Positions 16,980-26,451 are shown, counted from the stretch's first letter. The stretch is DNA of 64,000 bases from Pseudomonas nitroreducens NBRC 12694 (GCF_002091755.1 NZ_BDAI01000004.1:62001-126000), one strand, 5' to 3'. The notes: a model not told the origin generated them from the sequence alone. Numbers and translations are program-made.

Positions 16980-17009
16980 GCGGGTGTAAAAGTTCCTTTA
17001 CACCCGCTT
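16978..17009 (-). terminator. 13-bp hairpin between ftsX and rpoH
   Basis: AAGCGGGTGTAAA and TTTACACCCGCTT form a perfect 13-bp stem with a 6-nt loop, 22 bases after the ftsX stop. A long U tract is missing, so termination may be partial. Its downstream arm touches the -35 of the candidate rpoH promoter. Confidence 0.6.
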
Positions 17010-17031
17010 AACCCCAGCAAAATCAGGGGTT

Positions 17032-18042
17032 TCAGCGCGGCGCCAGCTCGCGCAGGTGGCGCGCCACGGCCAGCCAGGCGCCGATCCAGCCCAGCAGCAC
17101 CGCGCCCACGGTCAGCGACAGGCCATCGTCGACCGGAACGCCGGCCAGGCCGAAATCGCTGCCGTACAGCCCGGCCAGATTAACCACCGAGCTGTTCAGC
17201 CAGTCCAGCCCGAAGGCCAGCAGGGCCCAGGACAGGATGCCCGCGCCCAGGCCATACAGCGCGCCCATATAAAGGAAGGGGCGGCGCACATAGCCATCCG
17301 TCCCACCGACCAGCTTGATGACTTCGATTTCGTTACGGCGATTTTCGATGTGCAGGCGGATGGTGTTGCCGATCACCAGCAACAGCGTTAGCACCAGCAG
17401 GATGGTCAGGCCGAAGACGAAGCGATCACCCAGCTTGAGGATCGCCGACAGCCGCTCGACCCAGACCAGGTCCAACTGCGCCTGTTGTACACCGGGCAAC
17501 TCCGACAACCGTTGACGCAAGGCATCCAGCTGGGCCTTGTCGATCTGCTTGGGCGTCACCGAGATGACCGCCGGCAGCGGGTTGTCCGGCAGCTCCTTGA
17601 GCGCCTCGCCAAGCCCGGACTGCTCCTGCAGCTCTTTCAGCGCATCGTCACGGCTGATCAGCTGTGCCTCGATCACATCGGGCATCTTCTCGATCTGCTC
17701 GCGTAGGTCCTGACCCTGGGCCTCGCTGGCCTTCAGGTCGAGGAACAGGGAGATCTGTGCGGCGCGCTGCCAGGAGCCGCCGAGGCGCTCGACGTTGTTG
17801 AGCAGCAGCGACAGGCCCATGGGCAGGCTCAGGGTAATGCCCATCACCAGGCAGGTGAAGAAGCTGCCGAAGGGGTGGCTGACCAGGCGGTGCAGGCTGT
17901 CCATCAGGCTGGCGCGGTGGTTTTCCGCGTAGGCCGAGAGGGAGGCGCTGTGGTCCTGGTGCTCGTTGTCGTCCGGGCGCTCGCGCGTGTTGCGCGTCGG
18001 GGTGCCTTCTTCGTCGCCGCGGGGCAGGTCATTGGCGCTCAT
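17032..18042 (-). CDS. ftsX: Cell division protein FtsX
   Basis: A 336-residue permease-like partner of FtsE. It has a charged cytoplasmic N-terminal tail of about 60 residues, then four transmembrane helices with a large periplasmic loop between the first and second (residues about 90-210). In Gammaproteobacteria FtsEX controls amidase activation at the septum through EnvC. Its ATG overlaps the ftsE stop by one base (TGATG), so expression is coupled. Confidence 0.96.
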   Translation of the reverse strand: MSANDLPRGDEEGTPTRNTRERPDDNEHQDHSASLSAYAENHRASLMDSLHRLVSHPFGSFFTCLVMGITLSLPMGLSLLLNNVERLGGSWQRAAQISLFLDLKASEAQGQDLREQIEKMPDVIEAQLISRDDALKELQEQSGLGEALKELPDNPLPAVISVTPKQIDKAQLDALRQRLSELPGVQQAQLDLVWVERLSAILKLGDRFVFGLTILLVLTLLLVIGNTIRLHIENRRNEIEVIKLVGGTDGYVRRPFLYMGALYGLGAGILSWALLAFGLDWLNSSVVNLAGLYGSDFGLAGVPVDDGLSLTVGAVLLGWIGAWLAVARHLRELAPR

Positions 18043-18713
18043 CAGGCGTTCTCCTCACGGTCGGCGATGATGCGGCCGCGCTGCAGGGTGATCATCCGGT
18101 GGCGCATGCGCGCGATCAGCGCCAGGTCGTGGCTGGCGATCAGCACGGTGGTGCCCAGGCGGTTGATATCTTCGAACACGGACATGATTTCCGAGGCCAG
18201 GCGCGGGTCGAGGTTACCGGTCGGCTCATCCGCGAGCAGCAGCGCCGGGCGGTGCACCACGGCGCGGGCGATGCCGACGCGCTGCTGCTGGCCGGTGGAG
18301 AGGTCGGACGGACGGTCCTCGGCCTTCTCCTTCAGATTCACCCGGTCCAGCGCCGCTTCGACGCGGTAGGCGATCTCCGCCTTGGGCAGGCCAAGGATCT
18401 GCATCGGCAGGGCGACGTTCTCGAACACGCTGCGGTCGTCCAGCAGCTGATGGTTCTGGAACACCACGCCGATCTGCCGGCGCAGGAAGGGAATCTGCGC
18501 GGTGGAGATGCGCGAGACGTCCTGCCCGCCGAGCAGCAGCTTGCCCGAGGTGGGCCGTTCCATCGCCAGGATCAGGCGCAGCAGGGTGCTCTTGCCGGCG
18601 CCGGAGTGGCCGGTGACGAACATGATCTCGCCGCGCGGCACGCGGAACGAAATCTCGTGCAGGCCGACATGGCCGTTGGGGTAGCGCTTGCCAACCTGCT
18701 CGAAACGGATCAT
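18042..18713 (-). CDS. ftsE: Cell division ATP-binding protein FtsE
   Basis: A 223-residue ABC ATPase: Walker A GHSGAGKST, signature LSTGQQQRVGIARA, Walker B LLLADEPTGNLD and the switch His in IASHD. It forms the FtsEX complex at the division site. It overlaps ftsY upstream by 4 bases (ATGA) and ftsX downstream by one, giving a tight ftsYEX operon. Confidence 0.97.
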   Translation of the reverse strand: MIRFEQVGKRYPNGHVGLHEISFRVPRGEIMFVTGHSGAGKSTLLRLILAMERPTSGKLLLGGQDVSRISTAQIPFLRRQIGVVFQNHQLLDDRSVFENVALPMQILGLPKAEIAYRVEAALDRVNLKEKAEDRPSDLSTGQQQRVGIARAVVHRPALLLADEPTGNLDPRLASEIMSVFEDINRLGTTVLIASHDLALIARMRHRMITLQRGRIIADREENA

Positions 18714-20149
18714 GCGATTTCCCGGGTCTCGAAGAGTGCACGGACGAAAGCATCGGCTTCGAAGGTTCGAAGATCGTCGATCCCTTCGCCGACACCGATG
18801 TAGCGGATCGGCAGCTCGAACTGCTTGGCCAGGGCGAAGATCACCCCGCCCTTGGCGGTGCCGTCCAGTTTGGTCAGGGCCAGGCCGGTCAGCTCAACGG
18901 CGTTGTTGAACTGCTTGGCCTGGTTGATGGCGTTCTGCCCGGTGCCGGCATCCAGCACCAGCAGGACTTCGTGGGGAGCCGTCTGGTCCAGCTTGCCGAT
19001 CACGCGGCGCACCTTCTTCAGCTCTTCCATCAGGTTGTCCTTGGTGTGCAGGCGGCCGGCGGTGTCGGCGATCAGCACGTCCACGCCACGGGCCTTGGCG
19101 GCCTGCACGGCGTCGAAGATTACCGAGGCGGAGTCCGCGCCGGTGTGCTGGGCGATCACCGCGATGTTGTTGCGCTCGCCCCAGACCTGCAGTTGCTCGA
19201 CAGCCGCGGCGCGGAAGGTGTCGCCGGCGGCGAGCATGACTTTCTTGCCATCCAGTTGCAGCTTCTTCGCCAGCTTGCCGATGGTGGTGGTCTTGCCGAC
19301 GCCGTTCACGCCGACGACCAGGATCACGTAGGGCTGCTTGTCCGCCTTGATGGTCAGCGGCTGCTCGACCGGGCGCAGCAGGGTGGCCAGCTCTTCCTGC
19401 AGGGCCTTGTACAGCGCCTCGCTGTCGGCCAGTTCCTTGCGCGCGACGCGCTTGGTCAGGTTCTGCACGATGGCAGTGGTGGCCTCGACGCCGACGTCGG
19501 CGGTCAGCAGGCGGGTTTCGATTTCGTCCAGCAGGTCGTCGTCGATGGCCTTCTTGCCCAGGAACAGGCTGGCCATGCCCTCGCCGAGGCTGGCGCTGGT
19601 CTTCGACAGGCCCTGTTTGAGGCGGGCAAAGAAGCCAAGCTTGGAAGTTTCGGCAGTGGCAGGCCTGGCTTGCGGCTCGGGTTCGGGCTGCGGGGCAGGT
19701 TCGGGCTCCGGCTGGGCATCCACGAGGGGCGCTTCGGCGACCGGCTGCGGTTCGGCGGGAGTGGCGGGAGTGGCGGCGGGCGCAGGCTCGACCAGCTGCG
19801 GAGCCGGTTCTGGCTCGACCGGCTGCACGGCCGGCTGCGGCGCCTCGGCAATCACTGGCGGCTCGGCTGGCGGCGCAGGCTGGACCAGTGGCTCCACCGG
19901 AACGCTGGCCGGCACCACGTCGAGTACCGGCTCGGGGGTCGGCTCGACGCTCGGCGCAAGCGGCTCGGCCTGGGCGGCGGGCGCTTGTTCGGCGGCAGGA
20001 GCAGGCTCGGCGACAACCGGTTGTTCTACCGGCTGCTCGGTTTCGGCGGCAGGTTGCTCCGCGGCCTGCGGCTTCTTGCGCAGCCAGCCGAACAGACCCT
20101 TCTTCTCCCCGGCTGGCGGGGCCTTCTTGTCGTCGTTGGAACCAAACAT
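18710..20149 (-). CDS. ftsY: Signal recognition particle receptor FtsY
   Basis: A 479-residue SRP receptor GTPase. The first 175 residues are an Ala/Pro/Glu-rich acidic A domain starting MFGSNDDKKAPPAGEKKGLF. The NG domain follows: G1 GVNGVGKTTTIGKLAKKL, ADTAGRLH and LTKLDGTAKGG. It receives ribosome-SRP complexes at the inner membrane. First gene of the ftsYEX operon, divergent from the M16 peptidase genes across 191 bp. Confidence 0.97.
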   Translation of the reverse strand: MFGSNDDKKAPPAGEKKGLFGWLRKKPQAAEQPAAETEQPVEQPVVAEPAPAAEQAPAAQAEPLAPSVEPTPEPVLDVVPASVPVEPLVQPAPPAEPPVIAEAPQPAVQPVEPEPAPQLVEPAPAATPATPAEPQPVAEAPLVDAQPEPEPAPQPEPEPQARPATAETSKLGFFARLKQGLSKTSASLGEGMASLFLGKKAIDDDLLDEIETRLLTADVGVEATTAIVQNLTKRVARKELADSEALYKALQEELATLLRPVEQPLTIKADKQPYVILVVGVNGVGKTTTIGKLAKKLQLDGKKVMLAAGDTFRAAAVEQLQVWGERNNIAVIAQHTGADSASVIFDAVQAAKARGVDVLIADTAGRLHTKDNLMEELKKVRRVIGKLDQTAPHEVLLVLDAGTGQNAINQAKQFNNAVELTGLALTKLDGTAKGGVIFALAKQFELPIRYIGVGEGIDDLRTFEADAFVRALFETREIA

Positions 20150-20340
20150 GTAGGGATCGAATCTCTAGGGGACGCCACGAAAGGCAGGCAGCAAAAAGCC
20201 TCGAAACAGCTTTGCGAAGCCCTGAACGTGGCCGCCCGGAAAACGGATGGGTATCCTAGCATCTCCTCGCCCGCCGGGGTTAAGAGGCTGGCCGCCAGCC
20301 TGCATAGACCCCGCGGACAGCCCGAAAGGTTCAGTCCACG

Positions 20341-21711
20341 ATGAAAACCCTTGCACGCCGCCACGCCGGCCTGCTGCTCGGTTCCCTGTTTCTGCCGCTG
20401 ATGGCCGTTGCCGCCGAACCACAGCCCACCCACGAATACACCCTGGACAACGGCCTGAAGGTCGTCGTCCGCGAGGACCACCGCGCGCCCGTGGTGGTCT
20501 CCCAACTCTGGTACAAGGTCGGTTCCAGCTACGAGACACCCGGCCTCACCGGCCTCTCCCACGCCCTGGAGCACATGATGTTCAAGGGCAGCCGCAAGCT
20601 CGGCCCCGGCCAGGCCTCGCTGGTGCTGCGCGACCTCGGAGCGGAAGAGAACGCCTTCACCACCGACGACTACACCGCTTATTACCAGGTGCTGGCCCGC
20701 GACCGCCTGCCGGTAGCGCTGGAGCTGGAAGCCGACCGCATGGCGCACCTCGCCCTGCCGGCCGACCAGTTCAAGAGCGAGATCGAGGTGATCAAGGAAG
20801 AACGCCGCCTGCGCACCGAGGACAAGCCCAGCGCGCTGGCCTTCGAGCGCTTCAAGGCCGCCGCCTATCCCGCCAGCGGCTACCGCACGCCGACCATCGG
20901 CTGGATGGCCGACCTGCAGCGCATGACCATCGACGACCTGCGCCACTGGTACCAGGCCTGGTACGCGCCGAACAACGCCACCCTGGTGGTGGTCGGCGAC
21001 GTGACCGGCGATGAAGTCAAAGCGCTCGCGCAGAAGTACTTCGGCGAGATTCCGAAACGCGACCTGCCCGCCGCGCGCAAGCCGCTGGAGCTGGCCGAGC
21101 CGGGCGAGCGCCGCCTGAAGCTGCATGTGCGCACCCAGCTGCCCAGCCTGATCATGGGCTTCAACGTGCCGACCCTGGGCAGCAGTGACGACTCCCGGCA
21201 GATCAACGCCCTGCGCCTGATCTCGGCGATCCTCGACGGCGGCTACAGCGCCCGCCTGGCTTCGCGACTGGAGCGCGGCGAGGAAATCGTCGCCGGCGCC
21301 TCGGCCTCCTACGACGCCTTCTCCCGCGGCGACGGTCTGTTCTTCCTTTCCGCGACGCCCAATGTGCAGACCGGCAAGACCCTCGACCAGGTCGAAGCCG
21401 CGCTGTGGAAGCAGCTGGAAGACCTCAAGCAGAACCCGCCGAGCAAGGAAGAACTGGAGCGCGTCCGCGCCCAGGTCATCGCCGGGCTGGTCTACGAGCG
21501 CGACTCCATCGCCGGGCAGGCCAGCACTATCGGCGAACTGGAAAGCGTCGGCCTCGGCTGGCAGCTGGCGGACAAGGACCTGGAAGCCATCCAGGCCGTC
21601 ACCGCCGACGACATCCAGAAAGCCGCCCGCACCTACTTCACCCGCTCCCGCCTGACCCTTGCCCAGGTCCTGCCGGAAGTCGCCACCGACAAGGAGCCGC
21701 GCCATGAGTGA
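20341..21711 (+). CDS. M16 family zinc metallopeptidase, catalytic member
   Basis: A 456-residue secreted pitrilysin-type peptidase with signal peptide (RHAGLLLGSLFLPLMAVAA). The inverted zinc motif HALEH is intact (His74, Glu77, His78), with the third ligand expected in SEIEVIKEERR. It should act in the periplasm, probably as a heterodimer with the next protein, as is usual for bacterial M16B pairs. Substrate unknown. It overlaps the next gene by 8 bases. Confidence 0.93.
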   Translation: MKTLARRHAGLLLGSLFLPLMAVAAEPQPTHEYTLDNGLKVVVREDHRAPVVVSQLWYKVGSSYETPGLTGLSHALEHMMFKGSRKLGPGQASLVLRDLGAEENAFTTDDYTAYYQVLARDRLPVALELEADRMAHLALPADQFKSEIEVIKEERRLRTEDKPSALAFERFKAAAYPASGYRTPTIGWMADLQRMTIDDLRHWYQAWYAPNNATLVVVGDVTGDEVKALAQKYFGEIPKRDLPAARKPLELAEPGERRLKLHVRTQLPSLIMGFNVPTLGSSDDSRQINALRLISAILDGGYSARLASRLERGEEIVAGASASYDAFSRGDGLFFLSATPNVQTGKTLDQVEAALWKQLEDLKQNPPSKEELERVRAQVIAGLVYERDSIAGQASTIGELESVGLGWQLADKDLEAIQAVTADDIQKAARTYFTRSRLTLAQVLPEVATDKEPRHE

Positions 21712-23221
21712 ACGCAATGGCCTGCGCTACGGCCTGGTCGGGCTGATCGTCATCGCGCTGATCGCCGGACTGGTGCTATTCGTTTCCCGTCCCGCCGCCG
21801 AGCCCGAAGCGGCCGCGCCGGCGCCCGCCCCTGCACAACCGGCTGCCGCCGAAAACGCCGCGCCCACCGGCCTGCAATCGCTGGCCGAAGCCGCCGGCAA
21901 GGCGCCCAGCCACCGCAAGCTGAACATCCAGCAATGGCAGACCACCGAAGGCGCCCGCGTGCTCTTCGTCGAAGCCCATGAACTGCCGATGTTCGACCTG
22001 CGCCTGACCTTCGCCGCCGGCAGCAGCCAGGACGGCGACACCTACGGCCTGGCCATGCTGACCAACGCCATGCTCAACGAAGGCGTGCCCGGCAAGGACA
22101 CCAGCGCGATAGCCGCCGGGTTCGACGACCTGGGCGCCAACTTCGGCAACGGCTCCTACCGCGACATGGCGGTGGCCAGCCTGCGCAGCCTGAGCGAGCC
22201 GGCCAAGCGCGACGCGGCGCTGGCACTGTTCGACCAGGTGATCGGCCAACCGACCTTCCCCGAAGACGCCCTGGCGCGCATCAAGAACCAGGTCATGGCC
22301 GGCTTCGAATACCAGAAGCAGAACCCCGGCAAGCTGGCGGGCCTGGAACTGTTCAAGCGGCTCTATGGCGATCATCCGTACGCCCATTCCAGCGACGGCA
22401 ACGAAAAGTCGGTGCCCAAGATCAGCGTCGCCCAGCTGCGCGCCTTCCACCAGAAGGCCTACGCCGCCGGCAACGTGGTCATTGCGCTGGTCGGCGACCT
22501 GACCCGCGAGCAGGCCGAAGCCATCGCCGGCAGCGTCTCCAAGTCACTGCCCAAGGGTCCCGCCCTGCCCGCGCCGGGCGAGCCGCAGACGCCCAAGGCC
22601 GGCGTCACCCACATCGAGTTCCCCTCCAAGCAGACCCAGCTGATGCTGGCGCAGCTGGGCATCACCCGTAACGATCCGGACTACGCCGCGCTCTACCTGG
22701 GCAACCAGATCCTCGGTGGCGGCGGCTTCGGCACGCGACTGATGGACCAGGTGCGCGAGAAGCGCGGCCTGACCTACGGCGTGTACTCCGGCTTCACCGG
22801 CATGCAGTCGCGCGGGCCGTTCACCATCGGCCTGCAGACCCGCGCCGAAATGAGCGAAGGCACCCTCAAGCTGGTGCAGGACATCGTCCGCGACTACCTC
22901 GACAAGGGCCCGACGCAGAAGGAACTGGACGACGCCAAGCGCGAGCTGGCCGGCAGCTTCCCGCTGTCCACCGCGAGCAACGCCGACATCGTCGGCCAAC
23001 TGGGCGCCATCGGCTTCTACAACCTGCCGCTGGACTACCTGGAAACCTTCCTCAGCCAGGTCCAGGGCCTGAGCGTGGAGCAGGTGAAGGAAGCGATGCG
23101 CCGCCACCTCGACCCGGACGCCTTCGTCATCGTCACCGCCGGCCCCACCGTGCCGCAGCAACCGCTGCCGCCGCCCACCGACAAACCCGCCGCGCAACCC
23201 GCCGGCGTACCGGAGCACTGA
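21704..23221 (+). CDS. M16 family peptidase-like protein, zinc site lost
   Basis: A 505-residue homologue of the preceding gene with an N-terminal membrane anchor (YGLVGLIVIALIAGLVLFV), then an Ala/Pro linker. Where the HxxEH motif should be, the sequence reads MLTNAMLNEG, so zinc ligands are missing. It keeps the C-terminal glycine-rich loop GGGGFGTRLMDQVREKRGLTY split across LGGGGFGTRL and REKRGLTYGVYSG. It most likely is the non-catalytic subunit that completes the M16B chamber. It overlaps both neighbours (8 bases and 1 base). Confidence 0.9.
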   Translation: MSERNGLRYGLVGLIVIALIAGLVLFVSRPAAEPEAAAPAPAPAQPAAAENAAPTGLQSLAEAAGKAPSHRKLNIQQWQTTEGARVLFVEAHELPMFDLRLTFAAGSSQDGDTYGLAMLTNAMLNEGVPGKDTSAIAAGFDDLGANFGNGSYRDMAVASLRSLSEPAKRDAALALFDQVIGQPTFPEDALARIKNQVMAGFEYQKQNPGKLAGLELFKRLYGDHPYAHSSDGNEKSVPKISVAQLRAFHQKAYAAGNVVIALVGDLTREQAEAIAGSVSKSLPKGPALPAPGEPQTPKAGVTHIEFPSKQTQLMLAQLGITRNDPDYAALYLGNQILGGGGFGTRLMDQVREKRGLTYGVYSGFTGMQSRGPFTIGLQTRAEMSEGTLKLVQDIVRDYLDKGPTQKELDDAKRELAGSFPLSTASNADIVGQLGAIGFYNLPLDYLETFLSQVQGLSVEQVKEAMRRHLDPDAFVIVTAGPTVPQQPLPPPTDKPAAQPAGVPEH

Positions 23222-23829
23222 TGAGCAAACGACCCGGCGGCGCCCCGCGCGCCGCACAGAAGCCCCACGGCGGCCAGGGCCAGCTGCGCATCATCGGCGG
23301 CGAATGGCGCAGCCGGCGCTTCGCCTTCCCCGACGGCCCGGGCCTGCGCCCGACGCCGGACCGGGTGCGCGAGACGCTGTTCAACTGGCTCGCCGCCTAT
23401 GTCCCCGGCGCCCGTGTGCTCGACCCCTTCGCCGGCAGCGGTGCGCTGTTCCTCGAAGCGCTATCGCGCGGCGCCAGCGCAGGCCTTGCACTGGATACCA
23501 ACGGCGACGCCGTGGCCGCGCTGCGCAGCACGCTCGACACGCTCAAGTGCGGCAACGGCCAACTGTTGATGACCGACTCGCTGCGCTACCTCGACGCCCC
23601 GGCTTCGCAAGCCTTCGACCTGGTCTTCCTCGACCCGCCCTTCCACCAGGACCTGCTGGAGAACGCCTGCCGCCTGCTGGAAGAGCGCGGCTGGCTAGCC
23701 AAGGACGCGTGGATCTATACCGAAAGCGAAGCTGTGCCTTCCAGCCTCGGCCTACCGGGTAACTGGCGACTGCATCGGGAAAAATCGGCGGGTTCGGTGC
23801 ATTACGCGCTGTGGCAACGGGAGGACTGA
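23221..23829 (+). CDS. rsmD: 16S rRNA (guanine966-N2)-methyltransferase
   Basis: A 202-residue methyltransferase that modifies G966 of 16S rRNA in the 30S subunit. LRIIGGEWRSRRFAFP and LRPTPDRVRETLFNWL are RsmD hallmarks; the SAM site is VLDPFAGSGALFLEALSRGA, and the catalytic DPPF motif is present in LVFLDPPFHQ. The ATG overlaps the stop of the M16 gene (TGATG). Confidence 0.96.
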   Translation: MSKRPGGAPRAAQKPHGGQGQLRIIGGEWRSRRFAFPDGPGLRPTPDRVRETLFNWLAAYVPGARVLDPFAGSGALFLEALSRGASAGLALDTNGDAVAALRSTLDTLKCGNGQLLMTDSLRYLDAPASQAFDLVFLDPPFHQDLLENACRLLEERGWLAKDAWIYTESEAVPSSLGLPGNWRLHREKSAGSVHYALWQRED

Positions 23830-23834
23830 ACCAG

Positions 23835-24188
23835 TCAGATGGATTTGCCGATGTCGACGGAGCTGACGCGGGTCAGCTCCACGCCATCCACCACCATTTT
23901 CCACTGGCTGCCATCCCGATAAGGCGGCTTCGACACCTTGAAATAGGTATCGAGGAACCCGACACCCACGGTAAACCCATCGGCGTCATAGCTCTTGATC
24001 GGCGCCTCGATGGAGCGCGAGCCGCCACCCGAAAGGCGCTTGTAGGCAACACGCCCATCCGCCGTGATGAGCAAGCTCATTTGGGCCGAGCGCCAATCCC
24101 CGACGTACGACTTGTGATCCTGAGGCACCGGCTCGCCACAGGCCACCAGCCAAAACGCCAGGCTCAGCGCCGCGATTTTCTTCCACAT
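23835..24188 (-). CDS. Small lipoprotein of unknown function
   Basis: A 117-residue protein with a lipoprotein signal: LSLAFWLVAC followed by Gly, cleaved before the cysteine near residue 16. The mature part is a small beta-rich domain (WRSAQMSLLITADGRVAYKR). GGAGGGGAGGC directly before the ATG at 24188 favours this start over longer in-frame options. It is convergent with rsmD (5 bp) and divergent from the hydrolase gene. No family recognised. Confidence 0.75.
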   Translation of the reverse strand: MWKKIAALSLAFWLVACGEPVPQDHKSYVGDWRSAQMSLLITADGRVAYKRLSGGGSRSIEAPIKSYDADGFTVGVGFLDTYFKVSKPPYRDGSQWKMVVDGVELTRVSSVDIGKSI

Positions 24189-24292
24189 GCCTCCCCTCCT
24201 TTTCATGGGTGCGCCGCGCCGAGGGAGTGCAAGACATCCATCGCGGGGCTGACTTGGCGTTACTATCGCAGCTTGTCCGCCCCCATTGCTCA

Positions 24293-25291
24293 ATGATGAC
24301 CATACTCTCCCCGTTCAAACCCGCCTGGTGGCTACCCGGCCCGCACCTGCAGACCCTGTATGGCTCGCTCCTGCGCCAGTTGCCCAGCCTCCAGCGCACC
24401 CGCGAGCGCCTGTGGCTGGAAGACGGCGACTTCATCGACCTCGACTGGCACGGCCCGCACGAGGCGGATGCGCCGCTGGTGCTGGCGCTGCATGGGCTGA
24501 CCGGCTCGTCGTCCTCGCATTACATCCTCGGCCTGCAGCAGCAACTCGCCGCGCAGGGCTGGGCCAGCGTGGCGCTGAACTGGCGCGGCTGCTCGGGGGA
24601 ATCGAACCTGTTGCCGCGTGGTTATCACTCCGGCGTCAGCGAGGATCTCGCCTCGGTAGTCGCCCATGTTCGTGCCAAGCGGCCGATGGCGCCGCTCTAT
24701 GCGGTGGGTTACTCGCTGGGCGGCAATGTGCTGCTCAAGTACCTGGGCGAATCCTCGGATAGCTGCCCGCTGAAAGGCGCGGTCGCGGTGTCGGTGCCGT
24801 TCCGCCTCGACCAGTGTGCGGATCGCATCGGCATCGGCTTCTCCAAGGTCTACCAGGCGCACTTCATGCGCGAACTGGTGGCCTACGTGCAGACCAAGCG
24901 CCAGGCCTTCGCCGCCGGCGGCCACGCGGAAAACCTCGCTGCGCTCGAGCGCCTCGGCCCGCTGGACGGCATGCGCACCTTCTGGGACTTCGACGACCGG
25001 GTGACCGCGCCGCTGCACGGTTTCGCCGATGTACACGATTACTACCGGCGCGCCTCCAGCCGCTATTACCTGGGCGGCATCCGGGTGCCGACGCTGGTCA
25101 TCCAGTCCAGCGACGACCCGTTCATCCATGCCGACAGCGTACCGCAGCCGGACGAGCTTTCCGCGTCGACGCAACTGGAGCTGCTGGCCCACGGCGGCCA
25201 CGTCGGCTTCATCGGCGGCTCCCCCGCGCGCCCGGACTATTACCTGGAGCGCCGCATCCCGCAGTGGCTGCGCGAACGACGCGAAGCCTGA
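24293..25291 (+). CDS. YheT-type alpha/beta hydrolase
   Basis: A 332-residue hydrolase of the YheT/ABHD family. FKPAWWLPGPHLQTLYGSLLR is the family N-terminus (FKPAWWLPGPHLQT), the oxyanion segment is HGLTGSSSSHYI, the nucleophile Ser lies in GYSLGGNVLLKYL, and the catalytic His is in AHGGHVGFIGG. Family members are thought to hydrolyse lipid esters; the substrate here is unknown. Two adjacent ATGs (24293, 24296) are possible starts. Confidence 0.9.
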   Translation: MMTILSPFKPAWWLPGPHLQTLYGSLLRQLPSLQRTRERLWLEDGDFIDLDWHGPHEADAPLVLALHGLTGSSSSHYILGLQQQLAAQGWASVALNWRGCSGESNLLPRGYHSGVSEDLASVVAHVRAKRPMAPLYAVGYSLGGNVLLKYLGESSDSCPLKGAVAVSVPFRLDQCADRIGIGFSKVYQAHFMRELVAYVQTKRQAFAAGGHAENLAALERLGPLDGMRTFWDFDDRVTAPLHGFADVHDYYRRASSRYYLGGIRVPTLVIQSSDDPFIHADSVPQPDELSASTQLELLAHGGHVGFIGGSPARPDYYLERRIPQWLRERREA

Positions 25292-25373
25292 CTGCGCTGG
25301 ATCAGCCCAGCAGAACGGGAATGAGGCAGACTGAAATTGCACCAGGAAGGAAACGCCAGAAAGGAGCGCCGCC

Positions 25374-25790
25374 ATGCACGACACGCCGCTGACGATCCTG
25401 CACAACCCGGCACTGAGCGACGCCCAGTGCGCCGGTATTGCCTCGCTGTACCGCGCCGTGGGCTGGGGCTCCCCCGGCAGCACCGCGGAACTGCGCGATC
25501 TCTATGAATTCTCCAGCTACTTCCTGCTGGCCCTGGACGGCGACCAGGTCCTCGGTCTGCTGCGTGCGGAAAGCGAGACGGCGCAGACCACCTGGCTGGC
25601 GGAGATCGCCGTGCTGCCAGGCTTCCAGTCGCGCGGGATAGGCCTGGCGCTGATGGCGCGCTTCCTCGCCGACCACCCGAACCGCACGCTCTACACGGAC
25701 GCCACCGAGGGTGTGGAAGAGTTCTTCCTGCGCCATGGCATCGCCCTGCGCCGACCTCGGGTACCGGGGCCGCGCAAGATCGACGCCTGA
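25374..25790 (+). CDS. GNAT family N-acetyltransferase
   Basis: A 138-residue single-domain acetyltransferase. The acetyl-CoA pyrophosphate loop is LPGFQSRGIGLALMARFL (Q/RxxGxG/A type) near residue 82. It matches the small GNAT proteins with ligand-side motif YRAVGWGSPGS. Substrate unknown. AAAGGAGCGCCGCC precedes the ATG. It ends 7 bp from the convergent laoR. Confidence 0.85.
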   Translation: MHDTPLTILHNPALSDAQCAGIASLYRAVGWGSPGSTAELRDLYEFSSYFLLALDGDQVLGLLRAESETAQTTWLAEIAVLPGFQSRGIGLALMARFLADHPNRTLYTDATEGVEEFFLRHGIALRRPRVPGPRKIDA

Positions 25791-25797
25791 ACGAAGC

Positions 25798-26451
25798 TCA
25801 GTCTTCCAGCGGCACGTACAACCGGTCGAACACCGCCGCCACCGCCTCGCGGAACGCCGGCGAGATGTGGCCGCTTTCCAGCGCCAGCACCTGGTAGATG
25901 CCCCGACGCATCAGCGCTTCGCTGAGGTCGCTGGCCACCTCGCGGGTGGTGCACAGGTAGCGCACCCAGGAGGTGAGGATGATCCAGGCGTTCAGGGTCA
26001 GCGCTTCGAGCTGCGGTTCGTCCATCTGCAGGATGCCGGCGTCGACGAAGCCTCGGTAGATCGCCTTGGCGTTGTCCATGGCGCGGCGGGCAAAGGTGCG
26101 GTAGGCGGCGGCCAGTTCCGGGTCGGAGTCCAGCAGGTGCTCCAGGTCGCGGTGCAGGAAGCGGTAGTGCCACATCGCGGCGAGCAGCGCCTCGAGGTAG
26201 AAGGTCTTGTCCTCCACCGTCAGTGCGCGGCCCTCGGGCAGATGCAGGAACTGGTCGACGTGGCGTTCGTACTCGGCGAACAGCTGGGCGATGATCACCT
26301 GCTTGTTGCGGTAGTGGTAGTACAGGTTGCCCGGCGAGATGCCCAGGTGCGCGGCGATGTGGTTGGTGGTGACGCTGCGCTCGCCCTGGGCGTTGAACAG
26401 CTCGAGGCTGGCCTGGGCGATGCGGTCACGGGTATTGATGCGTGGTGCCAT
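25798..26451 (-). CDS. laoR: TetR-family repressor of long-chain alcohol oxidation
   Basis: A 217-residue TetR regulator. The N-terminal helix-turn-helix is TNHIAAHLGISPGNLYYHYRNK split as HIAAHLGISPGNLYYHY; the C-terminal part is all helical and hydrophobic, as expected for an acyl-ligand pocket. It is divergent from laoC and has the position of P. aeruginosa PA0367, named LaoR in work on SDS and alkane degradation. It presumably represses laoCBA through the palindrome at 26608-26623 until an alcohol, aldehyde or acyl-CoA inducer binds. Confidence 0.87.
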   Translation of the reverse strand: MAPRINTRDRIAQASLELFNAQGERSVTTNHIAAHLGISPGNLYYHYRNKQVIIAQLFAEYERHVDQFLHLPEGRALTVEDKTFYLEALLAAMWHYRFLHRDLEHLLDSDPELAAAYRTFARRAMDNAKAIYRGFVDAGILQMDEPQLEALTLNAWIILTSWVRYLCTTREVASDLSEALMRRGIYQVLALESGHISPAFREAVAAVFDRLYVPLED

